Of a DNA stretch of 64,000 nucleotides, positions 1-10,391 are shown one piece after another. The notes under the pieces were generated by a model. That model worked only from the letters and a program-made list of their open reading frames with translations. It searched no databases and was not told the origin of the DNA. The DNA is from Hysterangium stoloniferum. Its lineage: Eukaryota; Basidiomycota; Agaricomycetes; Hysterangiales; Hysterangiaceae. The stretch spans positions 1-64,000 of the forward strand of contig WHVD01000026.1 in assembly GCA_015178975.1 (NCBI GenBank). Reading direction: 5' to 3'. The stretch's first letter is position 1. Each line of letters starts with the position of its first letter. The translations under genes and the position numbers were made by a program.

Positions 1-592
1 GGAGTCCGATGACGAAGAGGGAGAGGAGGACGAGGAGGATGCACCCGGGCCGTCGAGCCCCAAGGTGGGTTCGGTTTCCTAAAGAAAACTTCCTAAATAA
101 TTTTTTTCTATAGAAACAAAAGCAGCCCCCAAGGCGGGGTCCGAAAATGACCCCAAGTGCAATCGGTGCACGAAACGGGGTCGAACCTGTCATCCCCGGA
201 CCAATGGTCGGGGCCGCACTTGTCAAGAGTGCGCTGATCAGAAGCTTGGGTGTGTTTTCCCAGGGGCCGATGGCTCATTCCAGGAGCAACAGGCCGATGC
301 TCTAGAAGAGCAAAACCGCCTCATGCGGACCTACTTCTCGGAGACGAGCTGGTACCGATATGAGATGTTGCGACAACAAGGGCTCATAACTGAGCAATTG
401 CGACTCTTGGGCGTCGGGCTGGAGAAACAGACCAGCGTTATCGAGTCTCTCGGTGGTCAACTTGAGCAGTATTTGGAAGTCTCGAGTTGCGGTGGGCATG
501 AAATTGGGGTTTCGGAGAAGGTCGTGGTGTGGTATCGGTGGCTGTCGGTGCGGAGGAGGGTTCGGAGGTCAGAGAGGAGGGAGAAGTTGTAG
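1..592 (+). pseudogene. Partial ORF with a zinc-cluster-like cysteine motif
   Basis: The window opens inside an acidic stretch (Glu/Asp-rich, 2-64). After a probable 49-nt intron (65-113, GT..TAG) comes a basic cysteine cluster at 155-255: C-x2-C-x6-C, then C-x2-C-x6-C about ten residues on, spaced like a fungal Zn(II)2Cys6 or related zinc-binding module. A helical Leu/Gln-rich segment follows and the frame stops at 590-592. The acidic exon and the cysteine exon are both in frame 2 of the window, but removing the 49-nt intron would put them out of phase, so the splice is misjudged or the locus has a frameshift. It lies tail to tail with the chromovirus pol gene, whose stop is 200 bp away, so it may be an antisense ORF carried by that element rather than a host gene. 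No specific function can be assigned. Confidence 0.45.
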
Positions 593-791
593 AGGGAGAA
601 ACTTAGATAGTGAAATATATCGGTTTTTTTCTTTTTAAACAAACAAATCATAGCGTGAAAACATAAGGCATAGTCGGAAAAAAGGTCGGGTACCGCGTGA
701 TAGACTTATAAGGAATTGAGAGGACCGGGTTTGTTCGGATAAGCTTGGTGAAACCCTAAAACGATTTCCGAGGCATTACCGAGCTCTGTAG

Positions 792-2759
792 CTAGGATCC
801 ATGAAGTTTCTTCATCTGTACCTTCATAGCCAGCCATTTGACCAAATAAAGTAATTTGCATGAGCGTCGGCGATTGTCGATTTTTGAGTCTAGGATTTCT
901 GATATCTCGAATTCGGGTTCCCCATCAATAATCACGGGTGGAGGTGGTGGTTGTATGCGATCCGGTATATTGTTAGGAACACAAGGTTCTAACATAGATA
1001 CATGAAATACCGGGTGCACTGCACGCATGTTGTCGGGGAGCCGAAGCGTCCATGAAAGCGTGCCAGCTTGTGCTATAACTTCAAAAGGACCTAAATATTT
1101 TTCAGAGAGCTTCTTAGAAGGTCTAGTAGTTCGGAAAAACTCGGCTTTAACGAATACTCGGTCTCCGATCTTGAAATCAGGAGGTGGAAGGCGGTTTTTA
1201 TCCGCAGACCGTTGGTATCGTTCTTGAGCCATTGCGATAGTTTTACGAAGTTCTTGATGTAGCTCGTCGAGGTTTGTAACAAAGTCTTGAGCACGGGCGG
1301 ATGCGAGATCGCGTTCCGGGTGGATTGCGATGTTGGGGTTGTAGCCTTTATTTGCGAAGAAAGGCGAAATGCCAGTAGTGGCATTCGGTGCGTTGTTGTA
1401 TGCGAATTCGGCCAGCGGTAGTAGTGATTTCCAATTGTCTTGTTGATAGTTGCAATAGACACGGATGTATTGCTCCAAGGTTTGATTCATGCGTTCGGTT
1501 TGTCCATCGCCTTCCGGGTGATAGCCCGAAGTGAAATGTAACTTCATGTCTAGTGCTTTTCCGAGTGACCTAAAGAAATGAGAGACAAACTCGGATCCGC
1601 GATCGGATGTGACATGCGACGGAACACCATGCTTGGAAAATACATGGGTAACGAATAATTCAGCTAACTGTACAGATGTTATCGTGTCATATGTTGGAAT
1701 GAAAATACTTTGCTTTGAGAGCCGATCCACAACAACTAGGATTGCTGTGTGACCTTCGGATGCCGGTAGGTGCTCGATAAAATCCATAGAAATCGAGTTC
1801 CAGGGTTTTTCCGGTATCGGTAATTGTTTGAGTAGGCCATATGGTTTGTGTCGCTGTGATTTAGAGCGTAAACACGTAGTACAGGATTTACAATAGTGCT
1901 TAACAAAATCTCGGATGCCGGGCCATGTATATTCTCTTCTAATGAGTGAGAGGGTCTTATTGAGGCCGAAATGTCCTGAGATTGGGTGGTCGTGCTTATG
2001 TTGTAGGATTCGCAGCCGAAGGGTGTCGGAATCCGGTACATAAATGCGATTGTCAAGTCGAATGAAACCTTGTGAGTCTAATGACCATCGGGGTTGATTG
2101 GGGTCGGACGGGTTATCGAGGTGTGCTTTGGTGACTGGGTCTAATGGAATTGCCGATAGTATGTCTTGATGTAACTTTTCGGTATCCATAAGGATAACAC
2201 TTCGCAAGACTGGATGAATGAGGTAAGTGGCTCGGATAGATGCGGACAGTTGTTCCGATGAAAACATAGGTTTGAAATTATGCGGGTTAACTGTGGCGTA
2301 GTCGCTACTCCCCTCTTTAGGATAGACGTCCCATCGTCTAGTCATAGTGTCGGGTTTTCCACCAAGGCGGCCAGGACGGAAGCGAATTACCATGTTGAAA
2401 GCGGAGAGGTATTCGGACCATCGAGCTTGTCGACGGGTGAGAAGTTTTGTGGTTGAAAAGTAAACTAAATTTTTGTGGTCTGTAATAACATCTACCGGGT
2501 GGGCCGAGCCCTCCAAATAATGTCGCCATGTCTTGAAAGCTTCAAATATTGCGAGTAATTCCTTATCGTGAACGTCGTAGTTGAGTTCGGGCGCCAAAAA
2601 TGTGCGAGACAGAAAAGCTACTGGGTGTACTTCACCATCGGTGTCCAGAATGGACAATATCGCGGCAAGTGCATAGTCCGAAGCATCAGTTTCCACGATG
2701 AGTTGAACGTCGGGTTTCCAGTGCGACAAAATAGGGGCGGATGTAAACGCACTTTTCAA
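792..2759 (-). pseudogene. pol: Gypsy Pol: RNase H, integrase and truncated chromodomain
   Basis: The 655-residue frame opens in RNase H (SAFTSAPIL.., VETDASDYALAAILS about residues 3-40). It continues with the integrase HHCC zinc finger (H-x-H.., then C-x2-C in KSCTTCLRSK, about 255-300) and the catalytic core with its D,D-35-E signature (SMDFIEHLP, TSDRGSEF, DGQTERMNQ, about 325-440). The C-terminus enters a chromodomain (LLYLVKW) but shifts frame after that Trp at about 835-850, where one base is missing; the rest of the chromodomain is legible in the next frame until about 700. The upstream RT frame joins through a second single-base deletion near 2805-2812. Products would cleave tRNA/RNA primers and integrate cDNA; the chromodomain would target heterochromatin. 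Confidence 0.9.
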
Positions 2760-3529
2760 TTCCTGGAATGCCGATCGGCATTCTTCGGAGAAATTCCACG
2801 GGTGTCTTTGCGAGTAAGACGAGTGAGCGGAACGGTAATTTTTGAGTAATTGTGAATGAAACGGTGATAAAAATTGGCAAAGCCTAAAAAGGACTGAATA
2901 TCTTTAACCTTTCGGGGTTCCGGCCAATCTTGAATGACTTGAATTTTAGAGTCGTCCATGCGGAGACCGTCGGGTTCCATCATGAAGCCTAAGTATTCAA
3001 CCGTGTCGACATCAAAAGAACATTTTTTACCATTCGCAAAAAGACCATGTTTTCGGAGTCTTCGGAGGACTTCACGGACGTGTTCATCATGAAGTGTAGG
3101 GTCTTCGGAGAAGATGAGGATGTCGTCTAGGTACACAATGACAAAGACATCAAGGAGGTCGGAAAAGACGTCGTTGATAAAACGTTGAAAGACCGACGGA
3201 GCGTTGGTGAGGCCGAAAGGCATTACTAACCATTCAAAGGAGCCATAGCGAGTGCGAAAAGCCGTTTTCCATTCGTCGCCTTCGGCGATCCGAACCAAAT
3301 GATAGGCGTGTTTGAGATCTATCTTTGTACAAATTCGGGCCTTCCGAGGGGCATCGAGTAAATCGGAGATTAGTGGTAATGGGTACTTGTCTTTTCGAGT
3401 AATCGCGTTTAGTCCTCGAAAGTCAACGCAAAGTCGAAGGGAACCGTCTTTTTTCCGAACGAATAGGACAGGGGCTCCATAGGGAGACTTTGAGGGTCGG
3501 ATAAAACCTATAGCCAAATGTTCATCCAA
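2756..3529 (-). pseudogene. pol: Gypsy Pol: reverse transcriptase domain
   Basis: This 257-codon stretch holds the RT core: [43 protein letters not shown], the [11 protein letters not shown] loop and the catalytic YLDD box ([12 protein letters not shown]). The frame is the same as the protease-containing frame at 3536-4516, separated from it by one TGA codon at about 3536-3538 where the family would be expected to have Arg (CGA). At the 3' end it loses frame relative to RNase H near 2805-2812. It overlaps the next frame by four bases only because of that shift. The catalytic aspartates are retained, so decay here is by stop and frameshift rather than by loss of active-site residues. Confidence 0.9.
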
Positions 3530-3535
3530 GAAATC

Positions 3536-4516
3536 TCAGATAGCCGATAATTCGGACTGCGAGAGAGGATAAACTGGGCCTAGGGGCGGATGTGAACCAT
3601 CTTCAATATCAATTTTCAAATTGTAAGGCCTGTGAGGGGCGAGTCGATCGGCTTTTTGTTTACTGAAGACATCTGCAAATTCATGGTATTTTTTAGAAAC
3701 ACCTTCTAAATCTGCGATCGGTTCGGTCACCGGGGATGCAAAGCGACCGGTGACTTCGTCAACTTTAAGATTGACTGTAAATGCTCGGGAGCCGTCCAGC
3801 TTGATGGCTCTCATAAAAGCTGCGGCGTTTATTAGAGAGACGGGCGGCGAAGAGCTCGGATTTGCCATGGGGGCCGGAGGTGCTGTAGAGGCCATATTTG
3901 CCGAAACAGGCAGAAACGGACCAGTCGTATCGGGTGCCGACGGGGTTCGGAAATGGATACTGCCCAATACCCAATCAATCAACGGATTGTAGCGGGTGAG
4001 CCAGTTATGTCCTAGAACCACGGAGCAGCTCGAGTCCAACTGTGTTACAAAAAACGTAACTGTCTGAAAGGTTCCACATGGGAACCGAAGTCGGAGTTCG
4101 CAGGCTTGCGAGATTACGGAGTTTGAGGTACCATCAAAAAGTCGGAGCGGAATCGGATCTATTGCATAGGTTTTCAACTGATTTTTTCTGGAAAAACTTG
4201 TATCTATAAAACAATGGGTTGAACCTGAATCTATGAGAGCTCGAAAAGTGAAACTCTCGAGAGGTTCCGAAGTAAGATTTATGAACAAAGAATTAGGATC
4301 ATACAGGGCGGATGCGTTAAGATGACAATTTTCCGGTGTGCGAGGAGATTCAACGCAACTCTCCAACCGCACGGAATCCAGAGAGTTGCTTAATCTTTTT
4401 TCGACTCGGCAGCCGGCTTGGCCGGTTGTGAGGTCGTGGCCGTATTGGCCGATCGGGCTTTTGTGGCTTTTGGGCATGCAGCGACTCGGTGTCCGGGATC
4501 TGCACACAACAAACAA
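3536..4516 (-). pseudogene. pol: Gypsy Pol: aspartic protease and RT N-terminus
   Basis: A retroviral-type aspartic protease is visible: FRALIDSGSTHCFID is the active-site D-S-G and VVLGHNWLTRYNPLIDW is the C-terminal conserved strand/helix. After a Pro/Ala/Ser linker it runs into the RT thumb-proximal region (YHEFADVFSKQKADRLAPHRP.., PLGPVYPLSQSELSAI). The frame overlaps the end of gag (4390-4516) and lies in the -1 frame relative to it, which fits Gag-Pol expression by -1 ribosomal frameshifting; no slippery site was proven. It ends at a TGA that looks like a CGA-to-TGA change. Confidence 0.87.
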
Positions 4517-5688
4517 AGGTTGTTGTCCATTCGGCGTTGCTTTTCCTGTGGTAGGAGCTTGCCATCGGAGCCGAGTTTGCCAGTTAAGTCGGGTTTGTCT
4601 TTGTCTTGAGACTTATTCGACTGTTTGCCCTTGCCTTTTTTGTCGTTAGACCCTTTGTTTTCGGACTTCTTATCGGAAGTCGGGTTGCCAGTGTTATTGG
4701 TGTTTTGATTACCAGACTTATTGGCATTTTTGTTGTCCGATGATTTTTTGTCCGACGGGTTTTCGCAACTGATTTCCGAACGTCGTTCCCAGTATCGAGC
4801 GTCTGCGTTTTGGGCTTTCAGGCGCATGAGAGGGAGGGTTTTCGGCTTGCCAGTCTCTCCTTTGGAAACTTCGTCTTTGAGGCGAGACGGAAGGCTGGAG
4901 TAAAACTGGTATCGGAGGGCCGAATCGCCCCAGTCGCAACGCGCGGCGAGGTTGTTGAACTGGACGATATAATCGGTGATGCGCTGAGTGTCTTTCATTT
5001 TGAGATTAGAAAGCGCGGTTTCTGCATCGCCGGTTTGGTCGTAGGGGCCGAAGTTGGTTTCAAGTTCCTCGACAAAGGCATCCCAATCGTGGAGCCAATC
5101 GGGGTCTTCAGAGGTGAGGCCAGAAAATGCGGGTTCGAACCAGGCTGCTGCGGAATCCTTAAGGTATGAGAGTGCGAAGTTTACCTTTCGGTCATCCGTT
5201 GCGAATGCAGCCGGGCGGTCCCGAAAGTTGAATCGACATTGCATAAGGAATGTCGGCAATTTCTTCGGGTTTGAGCCAGTAAATGGCTCGGGTTTGTTGA
5301 CTCGGGTTTGCCCAGGTTCCTTTTCCTTGATATTGCTTTTAAGGAATTCATTAAGGGATCCTAGTGTACCTGAAAACAATTCCCATGTTTCTTCAGGGTC
5401 GAGAGCTGGTTTCTTCTTTGCAGACTTCTTGGAGCCACTAGCCTGAGGTTGTTCGCCATCCTCGGGTTCGTGTTCCGAAACTGGTTGATTGTTAATCTCC
5501 TCACTTGCTTCGGGATCGGTTGCTTCAGTTACTTCTTCAGCATCGCCGGTAATCTCCACAAAGCGAGATTCTTCGGAGGTTTCTGGTAGCGGAGTTTTCT
5601 GAGTAGCTCGGGCTGTATACAGAAAAGGAGACTTGAGAGTGGAAGATTCTGCTTCGCCGCTAGGCTTGGCATTTTTCCTCGGAGGCAT
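4390..5688 (-). CDS. gag: Gypsy Gag polyprotein
   Basis: An intact 432-codon Gag starts at an ATG 24 nt inside the PBS/LTR border. The N-terminal third is acidic and disordered; residues about 130-280 carry the Ty3-type capsid (FTGSNPKKLPTFLMQCRFNF.., ALSYLKDSAAAWFEP, WDAFVEELETNFG); a Lys/Asn/Ser-rich tract follows; a single CCHC zinc knuckle (C-x2-C-x4-H-x4-C, NLCLLCADPGHRVAACPKA) sits near the end. Gag forms virus-like particles and packages element RNA. Unlike the adjacent pol, this frame has no stop. Its last 127 nt overlap pol in the -1 frame. Confidence 0.9.
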   Translation of the reverse strand: MPPRKNAKPSGEAESSTLKSPFLYTARATQKTPLPETSEESRFVEITGDAEEVTEATDPEASEEINNQPVSEHEPEDGEQPQASGSKKSAKKKPALDPEETWELFSGTLGSLNEFLKSNIKEKEPGQTRVNKPEPFTGSNPKKLPTFLMQCRFNFRDRPAAFATDDRKVNFALSYLKDSAAAWFEPAFSGLTSEDPDWLHDWDAFVEELETNFGPYDQTGDAETALSNLKMKDTQRITDYIVQFNNLAARCDWGDSALRYQFYSSLPSRLKDEVSKGETGKPKTLPLMRLKAQNADARYWERRSEISCENPSDKKSSDNKNANKSGNQNTNNTGNPTSDKKSENKGSNDKKGKGKQSNKSQDKDKPDLTGKLGSDGKLLPQEKQRRMDNNLCLLCADPGHRVAACPKATKARSANTATTSQPAKPAAESKKD

Positions 5689-5711
5689 GTTTAGACGGAA
5701 AATGCGAGTGT

Positions 5712-5726
5712 GAAATCAGAATATAC
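5712..5726 (-). other. Primer-binding site of family A chromovirus, self-priming type
   Basis: Immediately inside the 5' LTR the minus strand reads GTATATTCTGATTTC. It does not begin with TGG and so does not match a tRNA 3' end. Eleven of its bases (ATATTCTGATT) are the exact complement of AATCAGAATAT inside the same LTR (6019-6029 on this copy), which lies about 33 bp downstream of a TATA-like motif in the sister LTRs. That layout matches the self-priming used by Tf1/sushi elements, where the 5' end of the transcript folds back on the PBS. Confidence 0.65.
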
Positions 5727-6447
5727 TGTTAAGAACTGGAAACTGACTAATGTCGGTGGCCGACAGGGACCGATCGGAAGGACTTGGCTTCAGCTTATGG
5801 GCTGTGCCCTCGCAAATATCCGTAGGATGTCCTTAAATTTCGGGCAGGCGAAGACTAGTCCTAGTGAGTACCTTTCGGCGTGATACCGATCGGAATCGAA
5901 GGACAAGTCGGGCGTCGGGCCAAGGGGTCGGGGCCGGGAGTGGGCGAGCGCACGCGAAGGCGGATGGGGGAAGTCTTAGTATGAGACTGATACAGGTGTA
6001 TGAGGGTATTCTGAGTCGATATTCTGATTGCCTAGTAACTACAATTACAGCGGGTTCATATACAAGTAACAGGCGTCTGGAAAATACTAATGGGGAGAAG
6101 GGCGGAACACGGTATTAACAATAAGCTTGACTAGGAACGGGAAGTTTATGATTAGTTCGGAGGCCGATGATAACCGAGAGTGGGATTACGATAAAAGGAA
6201 ATGGTTCGAGGACTACAAATATAGATAGACATATGTGAAACATAAGATTGAACGGATCAACATAATAAAAGGGGACGTATCAAAGTTTGACCAGACAATA
6301 CGAGTTATTTGACGTGGGCGTCAATGGAGTTTGATCTTCGCGAAACATTCATCAGCTTCGGGGCCGATGGTTTCCGAGAGGATGACTTGAAACGTTGACA
6401 AGTGGCGATAACCTCGGGGCCGATAGGGTTGCGACACGGTCGTAACA
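5727..6447 (-). repeat. 5' LTR, family A (721 bp)
   Basis: On the minus strand it begins TGTTACGACC and ends TTCTTAACA. It is close to the solo LTR at 59717-60438 in length and sequence and contains the shared block reading GCTGAAGCC (near the 3' third) that also occurs in the LTRs at 33635-34239 and in the repeat at 6681-7587. The flank at 6448 is TCAGG; the matching TSD cannot be tested because the other end of the element is missing. Confidence 0.88.
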
Positions 6448-6680
6448 TCAGGGTAACGTGTCAGCTACTACATAAGTAGCAATATCTGAACTGCTAAACA
6501 CTTCTGGCCTCGAACTGTAATAGTCGAGGCCTCCACTTGAACCATTGCACTCGTTGACTCCTTTGTCATCTCGTGCTCTTTCTCTCACTTTCTCTTATAT
6601 TGCACCGAATAGGTCAATATCCTTCCTTTCTACTCATTTCTTCGTATATAGAACGGTCAGAACTTCCGCCACTCTTCACA
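6448..6680 (+). repeat. LTR fragment, family B
   Basis: The 233 bp match, in inverse orientation, the outer half of the family B LTRs at 53828-54301 and 58889-59362, ending ACTCTTCACA. It is truncated at 6448, exactly where the family A LTR begins. Confidence 0.8.
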
Positions 6681-7587
6681 GGTGATATCAGAATAATTAC
6701 CAGAAAGATATGGTGAAACGACTGAGATGGACTTGGCTTCAGCTTATAGGCTGCGCCCTCGTACACTCATTCGGGTGTCCATATTTCGAGCTGACAGAAT
6801 GCATACAAGAAGATATAGATTCCGGAGTTCCCGTGGGAGTTCCGGGAATCGAGTGTGCAGACAGACAAGAGGACTAGAGACTGTTCAAGGATCAAACTTG
6901 TTCGGGGGAAAACTAGTTCGAGATTGAAACTGGATTCTAAGTACATGAATATAGCGGACTTATATAGACTGTGAAATGTAATAATACCAAATCCGGTATT
7001 AATGAGGGGCAGAACTATTAAACATAAAACAAAACAGGTAAATACTAAACTGGGAATTAGGGATGGAACGGAACGGGAGCGGAGAACGAATTATGACAGA
7101 TCATTTAACCATAACTGGAGCGGGGCTCAGTTAGAGGGGTTCCGGAAGTCCGGTCGGAGTCCGGTGACTTGGTGCACAAGATAATGTCGGGTATAGACAG
7201 GCTTGATGTGCAGGAGGTCCGGTGGAGTTTGGTGGATTTTCCAATGACTGGTGTGTGAGACGCAGAGACAGATAACAGGAGCAGGGTTCTATGCTCTGTT
7301 AGAGGGGGTTCCAGGAGTCCGGTCGGAGTCCGGTGACTGGTACATAAGACACAGAGTGTCGGGTGTACATAGAGTGGAGTCCGGAGTCCGGTGGAGTCCG
7401 AGGACTGGTGTATGAGACACAGAGGGTTAGGTGCAGACAGGTGGGGTGCGTACAGAGAGTCAGGCATAAACAAGTTGACATACAGGCTCCCGTGGGAACT
7501 CCGGTTGTTACTATACAATATAGAGGGTCGGGAGCATCTAGGACGGGGTCCGGGGGCCCGGAGGCCGGCGGGTTTTCTGGTTCCTGA
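6681..7587 (-). repeat. LTR-like repeat with internal tandem units
   Basis: The block shares a TTGGCTTCAGCTTAT segment (6730-6745) with family A LTRs and has a TATATA motif near 6960. Its right end reads TTCCTGACA (minus strand TGTCAGGAAC) and cuts into the gag frame at 7588. Between about 7130 and 7440 there are roughly three degenerate copies of a 70-170 bp unit containing GGAGTCCGGTGACT and GAGACACAGAG. The open frames across it are by-products of this repetition. Left boundary and TSD are not clear. Confidence 0.5.
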
Positions 7588-8935
7588 CACCAGCTATGCC
7601 CTCAGTGAATGCCGTGGAGAAGGACGGTCGACCCTTGTTGGCGACTGATCGGTTTCTGAGAGTGGTCACTTCATCCCTGAAGTTAGGGCTGTTGGAGACT
7701 CCCTCAAATGCGACGCGAGAGCGGTGATCTCCCTGGAGAGACGTTAGGCCCGGTTCCATCGCGATTTGTCTCTCGATCTCCGTCGCGTTCAGAAGTCGAC
7801 ACGGCTGGGGTTGATGGAAGGGAGCGCAGACCTCAATCCTCTTCTCCTGAAGGCGTTCTATCACTTGCATCCTCAAGTCCAGTGGAAAATCCTCCAATAT
7901 TACGGGACGGTTGAGAGAATGTAGAAAACGAGTATCAGGGGACCCGTTTAAGTTGCGAACGAACGAATTGGTCGTGGAGATAGGCGAATCAGGGACCTGG
8001 ATCGAGTCGTTATAGGGGAGGAGTACCTCTAAAACCATCTTATCAAGTCTTCTTTGGTTTCGCTTCAACCGACCTCTTAAAATGAGGTATGCCAGCGATA
8101 GATTCGGCGTGACTCCATTGAGAGACTCCTCCAACATACGGATGTACATGTACTGGTAGTCAACCTTAGGCACAACATGATCTCCGCCAAGCAGGACATG
8201 CAGGATCTGCAACACATCATCATGCGTACGAAGTGCTTCAAGGAACAGAGAAAACACCTCCCACTTGAGAATTCTTCTTCCTCCTTCCATAGTAGTCGTC
8301 ACCTCGTTCGACCATTCAGGAATCGATTGGGTCAAATCCTCAAGGTTCCCTGGTCGCGTGAATAAATCCCGCGCCGATAAAATCGCTTGATAATGCCCTA
8401 ACCAGACTGCTACAGTCTCCGGTAGAATAGGGTAATCCGTACTGTACTCCTCCACGAAGGGGGTAACCTGATCCTCGGGGATTCGATCAGTGTAGTACAT
8501 ATCCCATGTGTAATCGATGGGCTGGGCGTAAACCATATGACCTCCAAGGAACTGCTTAAGGATGACCTGTCTCGGAGGGAATCTGAGAACGGGCGTGGGT
8601 GCTCGATTAGACTCAATGTTAACTCCAGGGGTGTCCAACTGCTCGAGTAATGAGCATTCCTCAGGTGGATCGGGGGGAATGTTCATTGACGATCCAGCTA
8701 CTACTCCGGGGGAATCCTCTGGAGGAGGTGATCCTGGAGGAAGCTGGGGAATGTTCGTAGACGATCCAGCTACTACTCCGGGGGAATCCTCCGGAGGAGC
8801 TGATCCTTGAAAAGTCGACGAAGACTTCCTCAGGGTGACGTTATGGGGTGGTTCTAGGTTAAAAGATTTTTGACGAGGCATGGAGCTACCCGGCGTTGAT
8901 GAAGGCCTAGACATTTGATTCTTGCCCGTAGTCAT
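7538..8935 (-). pseudogene. Gag-like protein with unusual N-terminal domain (copy 1)
   Basis: The start ATG lies 76 nt downstream (minus strand) of the family C LTR, after the PBS. Residues about 115-330 form the domain shared with 31056-32123 and 57349-58803: FPPRQVILKQF, YAQPIDYTWDMYY, TVAVWLGHYQAILSARDLFT, IPEWSNEV, HDDVLQILHVLLGGDHVVPKVD. I do not recognise this domain; in the 31056 copy it is followed by a Ty3-type capsid, so I read it as the N-terminal part of an LTR-element Gag. Codons around 8672-8805 contain a direct duplication of about 66 bp (EDSPGVVAGSS motif twice). The frame is cut at 7588 by the 6681-7587 repeat, so the true C-terminus is lost. Confidence 0.75.
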
Positions 8936-8990
8936 TCGCGTGTTCAGGTCTTAGTAGTCAAATAATAAGTTTTTCCTTGTAGGAAAAGAA

Positions 8991-9011
8991 CGGTCCGGCT
9001 CGGATCACCAC
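8991..9011 (-). other. PBS of family C element
   Basis: Just inside the LTR the minus strand reads GTGGTGATCCGAGCCGGACC. The TGG start one base after the LTR and the near-identical sequence after the family B and D LTRs (58868-58888, 30978-30997) mark it as a tRNA-type primer-binding site; the tRNA was not identified. Confidence 0.7.
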
Positions 9012-9656
9012 TGTGAAGAGTCAATAGATTCTGACCATTCGATATACGAAGAATAGTGTCTATTCAACTACTATTAGCAGATATTGACCGTACAGTACAA
9101 TACCGTAGATTACCAGACAAGCTGTGCTAGTAAGAAGACACGCTATGCGTCACAAGAGCAACTGTACAGTTGCTCTTGATGGCTAGAATGAACGAATGAA
9201 AGAGTTGACCTTCACGGTACAACTCGTAGCTAGATGTAGAATAGATAATCAACGCGAAGCTGAATATCTAGAGTAAAGAAATAATAGCGCGAGTCAACTG
9301 TAATGTCAACTAGCGCAAAGACCTTAGATTGGAACTCGACCTTCGCGGTTCGAGTCCAAAGTACATTAGTATGTAAGAGAATACTACCTTTAAGGGTAGT
9401 TGAAACGTTACCCTTGACACCTCTCGCTATTCGACGTCTGGGTCGTTTACGAGGTGGTGTCTGCTGGGTAAAAGTTGTCTGTCTCTTTTGGTGCCGAGAG
9501 CGCCCATATGTATACACAAAGCTTCAAACTACAAAATCAAGGTGTGCTCGAAATATAGAAAGAATATAAAGAAAGAAAATAAAAGGTAAATAATAAAGTA
9601 CTATAATCCAGTTATTATTCCTTAGTCCAGGTATGCATATATGCATACCCTTTACA
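9012..9656 (-). repeat. 5' LTR, family C (645 bp)
   Basis: On the minus strand it begins TGTAAAGGGTATGCATATAT and ends GACTCTTCACA. It matches the copies at 10392-11034 and 32930-33571. A perfect 12-bp palindrome TGCATATATGCA sits near its 5' end and a GAGCAACTGTACAGTTGCTC palindrome near 9160. It is the 5' LTR of the gag remnant to its left. Confidence 0.85.
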
Positions 9657-9813
9657 CTACTACTCTACCTTAGATAGTTACTTCACTCAGACGTATTGAA
9701 CTAAACAGTCAATACTTGTTCAGTGTGTATTGGACTTAGACAGTCAATACAACTACGTGTCGTACCTAAACGGTCGATATTCTTCGTAGTTAGAACTTCC
9801 GCCACTCTTCACA
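9657..9813 (+). repeat. LTR fragment, family D (3' part)
   Basis: The segment carries the terminal 157 bp of family D (compare 30820-30977): two CAGTCAATAC motifs, then GAACTTCCGCCACTCTTCACA. It directly precedes the pol remnant and is cut on its left by the family C LTR. Confidence 0.75.
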
Positions 9814-10391
9814 CTGTTGGATTAATTCATAATGTGAACAAATGGGCTCAGATGCCTAGATCTTCAACCGAGAAAGAATCAATGCAGTCAATGGCAACCA
9901 AGATCGCTCACCTCGTAGAGAGGCTATCAAGAATAGAAGAGGAGTGTGTCCTTAACCCTTGACCTTCCAGACAGTCCCCAGAATGGGAACTTGCAGACAA
10001 TTTCGACCCAGCAGGCCCCAAAATGTCAGAGGTTGCCACCACGGAAACATTTCATTCGGAAGACTTACATAAGTTGGTTAACTTAGGACCTGACCTTCCT
10101 ACTGACGTCACCTCTTGCTTGAAGTCAGTCTTGACTAAGAATATCCAAGCCTTTGCAGTAGACCGGCATTTAGGACAAGTAGACATTAAAGTCAGTGTCT
10201 CATTGAAAGAAGGCATGCAACCTATTTCGATGCCAATGTTTCCAACTTCCCCGGCCAATAGGAAGGTCATTGATGAACAAATGGATACCTGGTTTCAACA
10301 GGGAGTAATCGAACCATCAAAGAGTCCTTGGGGGGTGCCAGCCTTTGTAGTCTATCACAACGGGAAACCACAAGTGGTGATTGACTATAGG

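Larger units (their letters stand above)
601..6447 (-). mobile_element. Decayed Ty3/gypsy chromovirus (family A), one LTR visible
   Basis: Read on the minus strand the order is 5' LTR (5727-6447), PBS, Gag, protease, reverse transcriptase, RNase H, integrase and chromodomain, the standard Ty3/gypsy chromovirus order. No 3' LTR is found left of the pol end; the sequence runs into the cysteine-cluster ORF on the other strand. Pol is broken by one nonsense codon and two frameshifts, so the copy cannot make a full Pol. Its LTR sits directly against a family B LTR piece at 6448, so it probably inserted in an older LTR. Family A LTRs recur at 59717-60438 and 61660-62660. Confidence 0.9.

Noticed and set aside
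7105..7590. A 161-codon minus-strand frame as a gene
   Set aside because: It lies in a tandem-repeat-rich LTR-like block and ends at the junction with gag; composition follows the repeat.
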